Part shown: piece by piece, positions 37,101 through 43,095 of the stretch
How the letters are laid out: each line of letters opens with the position of its first letter
Numbering within the stretch: the stretch's first letter is position 1
Source: Actinopolymorpha rutila
Lineage (GTDB): Bacteria > Actinomycetota > Actinomycetes > Propionibacteriales > Actinopolymorphaceae
Direction: 5' to 3'
Length of the DNA: 64,000 bases
NCBI RefSeq assembly: GCF_013407855.1
Contig: NZ_JACBZH010000001.1
Span: forward strand, 5,704,001 to 5,768,000
Position numbers and translations under genes: made by a program
The notes under the pieces: generated by a model
What the model saw: only the letters and a program-made list of their open reading frames with translations
The model's database searches: none
What the model was told of the DNA's origin: nothing

Positions 37101-38287
37101 GGGACGCCGTTCTGGCTCCCCCACGCCCACTCAGGGGCGAAGTAGGCGGTCGCGCCCTCCTCGGCGAGCTCGGCGAACGTCTGCGTCGAACTCACCGAAG
37201 CGCCCGTGGTCGACTCCGAGCCCCTGGTCGCGGTCTGCCAGTCGGTCACCTGAAGATGGAAGCCATCGCCGTCGCGGCGTACCCACACGCATTGAGGGCT
37301 CAGGCCGCGGTGGGCGAGCGTTCGGCGGTGCGCGTAGGAGATGGTCTCCGCGAGCGTCCGTATGAGGGACAGGCGAGCGTCCAGGTCGAGCTTCGCGTCC
37401 TCCTGCTGCAGGAAGTGGTCCAGGCGTACCAGGCTCGGGTCGTGCGGGAAGATCAGCGCCGGGCCGAGGTCGTGCTCGACGAAGTCGATCGGGCTGGCGA
37501 TGCCGCTGTAGTCGATGCCCCGAAGCGCGCGGTACTCGCGCTCGGCCGCTCGTACGAGCTGTGCGCGGCGGTCACCTGCCTCCGCCTCACCGGCCAGGTA
37601 GATCCGGACGCGGCGAGGTCGGTCGTCCTTGAAGCGCTCGTGGCGGGCTACGAAATCCTGCCAGCCGGGACCTTCCTGCATTGCAGGCATCTCCAAGCGG
37701 AGGCTGCCGATCTTGCGTCCGCGCTGCGACTGGCGGATGCCTGCCTGGTCTACTGCTCTTGCGATCGCGGTCGACATCGTGGCATCGACGTCGTCGCCGG
37801 GCTCCGTGATGTGGGCAAGGACGCTGGGCAGGCCTTCGTGGTCTTGGCGGCCGAAGACGTGAGCGAGACCTTCGGACTTCAGACGTACGTCGAGACTGGC
37901 GTCGGAGAGGAAGACTGCTCCCTCGATCCAGGGAACGCGCTTACCGCGCAACGCGGGCTGGGCCGCGAGCAGCGACTTCAGCTTGCGGGCTTTGCGGGTC
38001 GCCCCGATCACCGGGTTGTCGACCGGCGCACGGTGCGTCTGCTGCCAGGTGCCGGCGTCACCGACGAGGATGCCCGCCCACGACTTGACCTCGAGGACGA
38101 TGAGGCGCCGTGGGGTGACGAGAAGCAGGTCGATCTCGTTGACCGACCCGTCGGTGCCGATGAACTCGGCGTTCGCCCAGGCGCGGTAGGGCTCCTTCTC
38201 CGGCAGGAGCGTGCGCAGGTACGCGAGCGCAGCGCGCTCCCACGAAAACTCCGACGGCGTGCACTGAACCCAGCGTCCGACGTCCAT
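34142..38287 (-). CDS. pglW: BREX type 2 serine/threonine kinase PglW
   Basis: 1381 aa from the ATG at 38287, chosen for GGGGAGGGG just upstream. An N-terminal NERD nuclease-related domain (about 15-130) has NEIDLLL and LEVKSWAG. A first, degenerate kinase domain follows (about 230-470; HRGLSPQ instead of HRDxxxxN, DWQ instead of DFG). The second kinase (about 500-775) looks active: RRLGRGSTAL, AVLKVS, AHRDIKPDN (about 617), FDFS. A helix-hairpin-helix (LPGIGTKTRERL, about 815) and a long helical C-terminus complete it. PglW is the signature kinase of type 2 BREX and first gene of the operon. Its targets are not known from sequence. Confidence 0.92.
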   Translation of the reverse strand: MDVGRWVQCTPSEFSWERAALAYLRTLLPEKEPYRAWANAEFIGTDGSVNEIDLLLVTPRRLIVLEVKSWAGILVGDAGTWQQTHRAPVDNPVIGATRKARKLKSLLAAQPALRGKRVPWIEGAVFLSDASLDVRLKSEGLAHVFGRQDHEGLPSVLAHITEPGDDVDATMSTAIARAVDQAGIRQSQRGRKIGSLRLEMPAMQEGPGWQDFVARHERFKDDRPRRVRIYLAGEAEAGDRRAQLVRAAEREYRALRGIDYSGIASPIDFVEHDLGPALIFPHDPSLVRLDHFLQQEDAKLDLDARLSLIRTLAETISYAHRRTLAHRGLSPQCVWVRRDGDGFHLQVTDWQTATRGSESTTGASVSSTQTFAELAEEGATAYFAPEWAWGSQNGVPLDVFGVGAIAYLLFAGHPPASSFGALARRLLSQGCLSLRAQVDNVSDRLDTLVAKATMADAAKRTQDMAAFLLDLDTLREQLTEEAAEQVVAVDPLTAEAGAELEDGFKVVRRLGRGSTALALLVERDEKEAVLKVSLDPQKDTRIRSEAAALALLGEHPGIVQLLDPDPLLVGGRLAILLTFAGKGTLTRELRERGRLQPEWLHDWGKDLLATVDYLERTGVAHRDIKPDNLGISEVGGKGKKRRLVLFDFSLSREPLEAVEAGTPPYLDPFLGRGDRHRWDTAAERYAAAVTLYEMATARRPTYGAGGGHPGYGDADVTIDPELFDRSYAVGLADFFRRALHRDARKRFDTAEDMQRAWDAVFAKPATVVPEQPTAQRVSRETPIGAVGLSPQVLAVLERLNAADVGAALDLPPAQLTWLPGIGTKTRERLRKELSDLADQVAASTQERPTEPTLLDKVADALVPDSADRAVAEALLGLGEAGGAAWASTRDASKALGRDQRTMRQAVQRLEDHWVGLDGMRLLRDVVVEVVESVGGVASAAHCAARLLDRLGSTVEEPLRSRLAEALVRVAIDAELADEHLDGDPRLVYSRQTHGILVAAGPLEAGEGPSTAERLEWASVLGEAADTMAAADPLPVPARVVETLREVPAPDGTDSALLAPDRLVEVAALAAETAAVTPRLEIYPRGLDAGRAVRLAAGALYGVSELSPGEVAERVMARFPYAAPLPGRPELDALLESAGVPLVWNVEQSKYLARKPEGVGLTSVFLTTGRSTPQRASTGGTLSKADWRRVENAVIAADDRLARSLDDGGWVVLPVRPSRLARAEACLSHQQVNTVDVEREFLAGLREYCKERRVKWDVVLAADAADRSSRDWSRLSSVVQGGALPRVREAIREAGPCVLLTHAGVLMRYDPSLRILDELRDEVFRATADSPVRTVWLVVPGPDDSPPKLDGVAVPVFGSQWMPLPEEWISKHESALREGGAA

Positions 38288-38691
38288 CGCCCCCCTCCCC
38301 GACGGCTTGGACACGCGAGCACCGGCCGCCAGTAGTTGAACCCGCGACCAAGATCATTCGCGCGGTCACCTTAGCAGCGCGTAAAGGACCTGCCAGTGGA
38401 CAACCACGAACGTGATCGTTTGGTGATGCCGACCTCGCAAGACTGTCCACCGTCGGCCATCTGGTCTAACCGGCCTTGCCAACGAGATTGCTGCGCACCA
38501 GTTGAACTACTCAAAGAGCGTTAGCAGCCGCGCACCTCGGACCGCGACTGCGTAGCTACCGCCCAGACGACTGCGACAAGTCCCGTCCGAGCGTCTCCTC
38601 GGTCCCGTAACCTCAGTGATCATCACTTCCAGCTCCACGCCCGTCGGCGTCGAGCTCGCCCGCCGCCTAGCGATCTACCACTGGAGATGCC
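38288..38691. other. Divergent promoter region between BREX operon and caspase-like gene
   Basis: About 400 bp that must carry the promoters for pglW (leftward) and the 38692 gene (rightward). Base composition is less GC-rich than in the flanking BREX genes. I cannot call -10/-35 pairs or operators with confidence. Confidence 0.5.
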
Positions 38692-39264
38692 TTGGCCACG
38701 CCACGTGGAGTCTTCTGTCTCGAGGGTCAATGGGACGAGAACCTGACCGACACCAGCTCCGTACGTCCCGCACTTGAGCTACTAGAGCGACTCGGCTACA
38801 TACAGTTCATCCACAAGGACGTCGCCACCGTCCCGGAGTTAGACCATTTCCTGGAGCGCTGGGCGCGGAGGGCCTATAGCGACTTTGCAGTGGGCTACTT
38901 CGCTATGCACGGTGAATCTAGCAAGCTCCGACTGTCAAACGGGAACGTCGTTCCACTCCATCACATCGCCCAGCACCTTGAGGGGAGATGCGGGGGCCGA
39001 CGACTGTACTTCGGCAGTTGCTCGGTAATGAACGCTTCCGACGCGTCGCTTACAGACTTCCTGAAATTAACAGGTGCAGAGCTCATTTGTGGCTATACCA
39101 AAGACGTCGACTGGCTCGACTCGGCCGCCTTCGACGTGGCGTTCCTAGGGCATCTCGCTAACGGTACGCAAAGGAAGCTGCTCACCACACCCCACTGGAG
39201 CGCAGTTACACAGAAGCTCGGCTTCCGCATCCTATATTCCGATGGGCGAAAGAACAGCCGTTAG
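38692..39264 (+). CDS. Predicted caspase/CHAT-like cysteine protease domain protein (DUF6642-like)
   Basis: 190 aa, starting at TTG 38692 with GGAG 5 nt upstream. It begins GVFCLEGQWD, then IQFIHKDVAT, FAMHGESS and LYFGSCSVMN. His73 (HG) and Cys110 (GSC) are spaced and embedded like the catalytic dyad of caspase/CHAT-clan proteases: strand-HG, about 35 residues, strand-SC. The pattern resembles the DUF6642 family as I remember it. It has no TM or signal and is cytoplasmic. It is divergent from BREX and followed 35 nt later by an 86-aa gene. A suicide-protease effector role is inference; the catalytic dyad is read by eye. Confidence 0.6.
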   Translation: MATPRGVFCLEGQWDENLTDTSSVRPALELLERLGYIQFIHKDVATVPELDHFLERWARRAYSDFAVGYFAMHGESSKLRLSNGNVVPLHHIAQHLEGRCGGRRLYFGSCSVMNASDASLTDFLKLTGAELICGYTKDVDWLDSAAFDVAFLGHLANGTQRKLLTTPHWSAVTQKLGFRILYSDGRKNSR

Positions 39265-39299
39265 AATCACGGATCGGCGTCCGGCACAGGAGGCAGGAA

Positions 39300-39560
39300 A
39301 TGGGCGATTTTAACGCAGTCTGGACACGCATCGAAGCAAGCGCTGGACAGGAGTTCCACACAAAGACTGGTCTCCCGTTCATCTACCGCGTCGAAGGGAC
39401 CAGCGTGATTCCTAACAGAACCGAATACCTAATCCATAAGAATCAGTTTCGGAAAGCATATGAGCTCATGCCGCTAGCAGGGCCAAGCGAGATCGATTCA
39501 ATTGTGCGAGGGCCAGCGTATGTTTACGCGATCCTTACCGACTGGCGGATGCGGGTCTGA
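39300..39560 (+). CDS. Small hypothetical protein, 86 aa
   Basis: Starts at ATG 39300 with a perfect AGGAGG 6 nt upstream, so it is very probably translated. Begins MGDFNAVWTRIEASAGQEF and includes TKTGLPFIYRVEG, NRTEYLIHKNQFRKAYEL and VRGPAYVYAILTDWR. The composition is a compact mixed alpha/beta domain without TM. I do not know its function; the ordered, repetitive-looking motif style suggests a conserved small domain. It is 35 nt behind the caspase-like gene, so the two probably form a bicistron and could be sensor and effector or regulator and toxin. Confidence 0.7.
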   Translation: MGDFNAVWTRIEASAGQEFHTKTGLPFIYRVEGTSVIPNRTEYLIHKNQFRKAYELMPLAGPSEIDSIVRGPAYVYAILTDWRMRV

Positions 39561-39681
39561 TTCGCCGAACATCGGCTCTTGAACTCCCCCGACTCGCTGC
39601 ACTCCTACATTTGACTGAACCGCAAGTGGCGACAGTGGACCGCTGGACACGGGCGCGCGGCGGAAGAGGACCGGCAGGTCG

Positions 39682-41778
39682 TCAGGACTGCAGATAGGAA
39701 GGCAGCTGACGATCGAGCGCCGCGAACGCGGCGACGAGTACCGCCCGGTCGTCGTCCAAGCCACCCGGAAGTTCGTCAGGAACAGAGTCCTCGGGCTCCA
39801 AGAAGTACTCTGCCACCGCGCGGACCAGCCTCCGATCCGAGTGGCTGTAATCCTCCCAGCCTTGGAGGAGCTCGGTCAGTCCATCGGCGATCTTGCCCGC
39901 CAGAGACGAATGATCGGCATGACCGGCAAGGTGGCCAGGCAGGCGGGTAGCCAGCGATCGAATCTCCTGAGCCGTGGTGTCGGTGGCATAGGGCTCGATC
40001 GCAGACCACAGCGCGCCGACCCCCTCGCGGAAGTCGTCGAGCGATGTCTTGTGTTCGTACCGCAGAGCAGGCAACTGGTCGTGCGGAACTGGATGGACGC
40101 GCCAGATGCTCTCCGCTACGTCCGCGAGCCAACGCTGGCGGGCGTCGATTTGTTCCGGTCCCCAGGTTCCGTACTGGCACAGTTCCTGCGTGATCGTCAC
40201 CTGCGAGTCGCCGTAGTACCGCTTCTTCTGGTCAAACGCCTTGTTGCTGGCCGGTATGTTCAGCCCCGCGAACAGGAGGGTCAGGTTTCCCCAACGATTC
40301 ACGTACTCCTGGTGCTGGTCGGCAAACGACCCCAGGCTCGCTGACCAGTCCTTGTTGAGCGTCTGCGGCATGACATGCTCGATGTGTACGAGGGTTGACA
40401 CGTCGACCATCTTCTCCAACGCCGGATGCAGTGCCTGCTCTATCCGCTGGAGCGTGTAGCGGATGAGGTACTGACGCCCCATCTCCAGGCGCTGGAACGC
40501 CACACGGAACTGCTCGGCATCGGGCATGGCTGCGATGAGGGTCTCGCGCGCCTCCGCCAAACGCGTCCCTTGGCTGTCATGAAGGAGTTTGGCCGCCCTG
40601 TGATAAACGGGTTCGATCTCGTTGGTCCCTCGACCAACCACGCTGCTGTAGCGATAGGTCAGGACCTCCGCCAGTCGCGCGAACTCGACGAAGTCCTTCT
40701 CCGCCAGGTACCGACGTGCCGGCAGCAGAGCTATGTAGCAGGTGACTGCCCGAAGCGTGGCAAGGTCCTTGAGTACCGCGGCCGTTGGCTCGTGCCCCGC
40801 CTTGGAGGGTGCCTCGAACTCCCCGTAAGCGGCGGCTGCGGTCCGAAGGTCGGCGAGCACAGACTCCGCGCCGCGGTCTCTTACCAGTTCCTTGAACTGG
40901 TCGAAGACGCTGTCCTTCTTCACCTTCGGGACGTAGCCAAGGAGGTAATGCCGGAGGAAACGTGTGACGTCGACACCTGCGCCGAGGTCGTCAAGCATTC
41001 CGTCCCACGATGACGCGGCCTGGTCGACATCCTCCTCGGCAGACCGCTTGGCGATCTCGCCAAGCATGTGGCTCTTCAGCAGGTCGGCTGCCGACAGCTG
41101 TAGCCCTCGGTCGTTGAGGGTCTCGAAAAGCAGGAAGGCGTCCCCAAGGTCTCGCACCGCGATGACTACAAGCTCGACCTTACCGAGCAGGCCCTTCCAG
41201 AAGTCTCGAAGCCACTTCTCCTGCCCGAGCTCAGGGAGACGGTCGAGGCGTGACGCGAGGAGCGCGAGGATCCGGTCACGGTTGCTGAGCAGAGCCCGGT
41301 TGCGCGCACGCAGGTCCTTGTCCAACGCACCGACGTCGGACTCGGTCTTGCGAAGCGGGTCACCAACCGACCGAAGTGTGAAGTCGCGGAACACAGCCCA
41401 GTTCGCGTTCCCGGTTCTGAACTTGAACTGCGCGTCACCATTCGCAAGATCGTCCGCGATGAACCGCTTCTCGATCTGCTGGACATCATTTGTCATGTCA
41501 CGGGCATGACACGCGTCGCGAACAGCACCCAGTATCAACATCAGGGTGGTCAGTCGTTGTTGGCCGTCGATGACGAGTGGCCGGGCATCATCTTCGGCCG
41601 CCAGAACGACCGAGCCAATGAAGTGGCCTGCCTGCACGTTCTCGATCAGGTCGTTCCACAGGTCGTCGACCTGTTCACGGGTCCACGAGTACGGCCGCTG
41701 GTACGGAGGGATCCTGAACTGTTGCTCATCGACCGCCAGAAGTGCCTTCAGCGTCTGCTTCTCGGCTTTGAGTTCCAT
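39682..41778 (-). CDS. GmrSD-like type IV restriction endonuclease (DUF262-DUF1524)
   Basis: 698 aa single-chain protein. The N-terminal DUF262 (GmrS-like) domain has IPPYQRPYSW (23-32) and VIDGQQRLTTL (about 69-79), the ParB-like NTPase/DNA-sensing core. The C-terminal DUF1524 (GmrD-like) HNH nuclease has HIEHVMPQTLNKDW and NRWGNLTLL (about 465-505). Such enzymes cut DNA carrying modified bases such as glucosylated cytosines; BrxU and SspE share this layout and accompany BREX or Ssp systems. The ATG has GGGAGG about 10 nt upstream. It converges with the small 39300 gene and has its own promoter region upstream. Confidence 0.9.
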   Translation of the reverse strand: MELKAEKQTLKALLAVDEQQFRIPPYQRPYSWTREQVDDLWNDLIENVQAGHFIGSVVLAAEDDARPLVIDGQQRLTTLMLILGAVRDACHARDMTNDVQQIEKRFIADDLANGDAQFKFRTGNANWAVFRDFTLRSVGDPLRKTESDVGALDKDLRARNRALLSNRDRILALLASRLDRLPELGQEKWLRDFWKGLLGKVELVVIAVRDLGDAFLLFETLNDRGLQLSAADLLKSHMLGEIAKRSAEEDVDQAASSWDGMLDDLGAGVDVTRFLRHYLLGYVPKVKKDSVFDQFKELVRDRGAESVLADLRTAAAAYGEFEAPSKAGHEPTAAVLKDLATLRAVTCYIALLPARRYLAEKDFVEFARLAEVLTYRYSSVVGRGTNEIEPVYHRAAKLLHDSQGTRLAEARETLIAAMPDAEQFRVAFQRLEMGRQYLIRYTLQRIEQALHPALEKMVDVSTLVHIEHVMPQTLNKDWSASLGSFADQHQEYVNRWGNLTLLFAGLNIPASNKAFDQKKRYYGDSQVTITQELCQYGTWGPEQIDARQRWLADVAESIWRVHPVPHDQLPALRYEHKTSLDDFREGVGALWSAIEPYATDTTAQEIRSLATRLPGHLAGHADHSSLAGKIADGLTELLQGWEDYSHSDRRLVRAVAEYFLEPEDSVPDELPGGLDDDRAVLVAAFAALDRQLPSYLQS

Positions 41779-42269
41779 CAGTCGAGCGCCTCCCGATCGG
41801 GCCCCTCCGAGGTCAGCGATGCTGAACCGCGCCTTGTCGAGAGCCTGACCTCCTGTCTGGATGAGCCTTGCCGTTCGCTCGAAGCACTCGTCAAACCGAT
41901 GTCCATGCCACCGCCCCCGGAAGCAATCGCCTTGATCAAGACCTCAGGCTACTCACGCGCAGTCGGCATCGCAGGCAGGGCTCACGAATCGACTGGTCCG
42001 GGTTGGTCAAGGCGATGCGCGGGACTGCCGGTTTCGCTGCGCACTCACGGTGGTGGACGCCGGCTCCGGTTGACGGAGCGCAGGCGAGAGAGTCGTGATA
42101 CGCCGCCGCATGCGCAAGCAGCATCAGCTTCTATTGGCGGCCGTCAGCCGGAGGCACCCTTGCCGACCACGATGCGCCGGTCGCCCGCAGAGTGCTGACC
42201 TTCGCCACGGATTCGCCAGACGTGACCGTGAACAGTTGGTCCGGGCTGGACATGACTGGACGCCAATGA
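41779..42269. other. Gap between the GmrSD-like gene and tRNA-Tyr
   Basis: About 490 bp with no supported gene. It should contain the nuclease promoter. This is the natural place for an island junction, since the tRNA 3' end faces it, but no integrase and no repeat of the tRNA 3' end were noticed. Confidence 0.45.
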
Positions 42270-42309
42270 GAACGGCCCCGGACCTGTTTGCGCAGGTCAG
42301 GGGCCGTTC
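42270..42309 (-). terminator. tRNA-Tyr terminator hairpin
   Basis: Ten paired bases (GAACGGCCCC / GGGGCCGTTC), one mismatch, then six more (GACCTG / CAGGTC), around a 6-nt loop. It begins 8 bp beyond the tRNA 3' end. The U-tract is weak, as usual in high-GC genomes. Confidence 0.75.
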
Positions 42310-42317
42310 AAGCTGTG

Positions 42318-42399
42318 TGGCAGGTACTGGATTCGAACCAGTGTAGGCTGAGCCGACGGTTTTACAGACCGCTCCCTTTGGCCGCTCGGGCAACCTGCC
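42318..42399 (-). tRNA. tRNA-Tyr, anticodon GTA
   Basis: 82 nt including discriminator A. Acceptor arms GGCAGGT / ACCTGCC pair fully; the T-arm contains GGTTCGAATCC. The anticodon loop is CTGTAAA with GTA (plus-strand 42363-42365), and the long variable arm is that of a class II tRNA. CCA is not encoded. The gene reads leftwards, so its 3' end points toward the accessory block. Confidence 0.95.
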
Positions 42400-42502
42400 G
42401 GGTGCTGCTTCACAGCAGCGAGTTGAGAGGATAGCGCAGACGCTACCGGCCCGTGCCACCCGGTTGGTACGTCACCGACAGCCGCATACGAAGGGAGCCC
42501 GG

Positions 42503-42997
42503 ATGGCCGCCGAATCGTCGTTCGACATCGTGAGCAAGGTCGATCGTCAGGAGGCCGACAACGCGCTCAACCAGACGTCCCGCGAGATCGCACAGAGGTT
42601 CGACTTCAAGAACACCGGCGCCGGGATCCGATGGTCGGGCGAGCTCGGCGTGGAGATTACCGCCAACTCCGAGGAGCGGGCGAAGGCCGTACTCGACGTG
42701 TTCAAGGAGAAGCTGGTCAAACGGGGCGTCTCGCTGCGCAGCCTGGAGGCCGACGACCCCAAGCAGTCCGGCAAGGACTACCGCCTGTCGGCCACCTTCG
42801 AGCAGGGCATCTCCCAGGAGAACGCCAAGAAGGTAGCCAAGATCGTCCGCGACGAGGGCCCCAAGGGGGTCAAGGTCCAGGTCCAGGGCGACGAGCTGCG
42901 GGTCGCCAGCAAGAAGCGGGACGACCTCCAGGAGGTCATCTCTCTGCTGAAGGGCAAGGAGCTCGACTTCGCCCTCCAGTTCGTCAACTACCGCTGA
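42503..42997 (+). CDS. YajQ family nucleotide-binding protein
   Basis: 164 aa. Starts MAAESSFDIVSKVDRQEADNA, the conserved opening of YajQ/DUF520 proteins, and has the usual RFDFKNTG and final LDFALQFVNYR. The length matches the family. YajQ proteins bind nucleotides or RNA, and some act as c-di-GMP effectors (shown in Xanthomonas). The ATG at 42503 has AAGGGAG 8 nt upstream. It stands alone, transcribed away from the tRNA, with a strong hairpin downstream. Confidence 0.94.
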   Translation: MAAESSFDIVSKVDRQEADNALNQTSREIAQRFDFKNTGAGIRWSGELGVEITANSEERAKAVLDVFKEKLVKRGVSLRSLEADDPKQSGKDYRLSATFEQGISQENAKKVAKIVRDEGPKGVKVQVQGDELRVASKKRDDLQEVISLLKGKELDFALQFVNYR

Positions 42998-43057
42998 CGA
43001 AGATCACCGCCACGCACCACCTGACGTCCTCCGCCGGCGTTCAGCACTGACGTCCAC

Positions 43058-43091
43058 GGCCGTCCCGCCCCGAGTCCCGGGCGGGGCGGCC
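43058..43091. terminator. Bidirectional terminator hairpin
   Basis: Thirteen-base stem GGCCGTCCCGCCC / GGGCGGGGCGGCC with one G-T wobble and an 8-nt loop. It lies between the convergent yajQ-type gene and the export-cluster adaptor gene. Confidence 0.8.
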
Positions 43092-43095
43092 GTAC

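Noticed and set aside
20854..38287. BREX type 1 or DISARM
   Set aside because: No BrxA, BrxB, BrxL or DrmABC genes. Presence of pglW, pglY, brxD and brxHI defines type 2.
42318..42399. Attachment-site repeat for the tRNA-Tyr 3' end inside the window
   Set aside because: I looked for a second copy of the T-arm/acceptor sequence to the left and found none by eye; a computed search could still find a short one.
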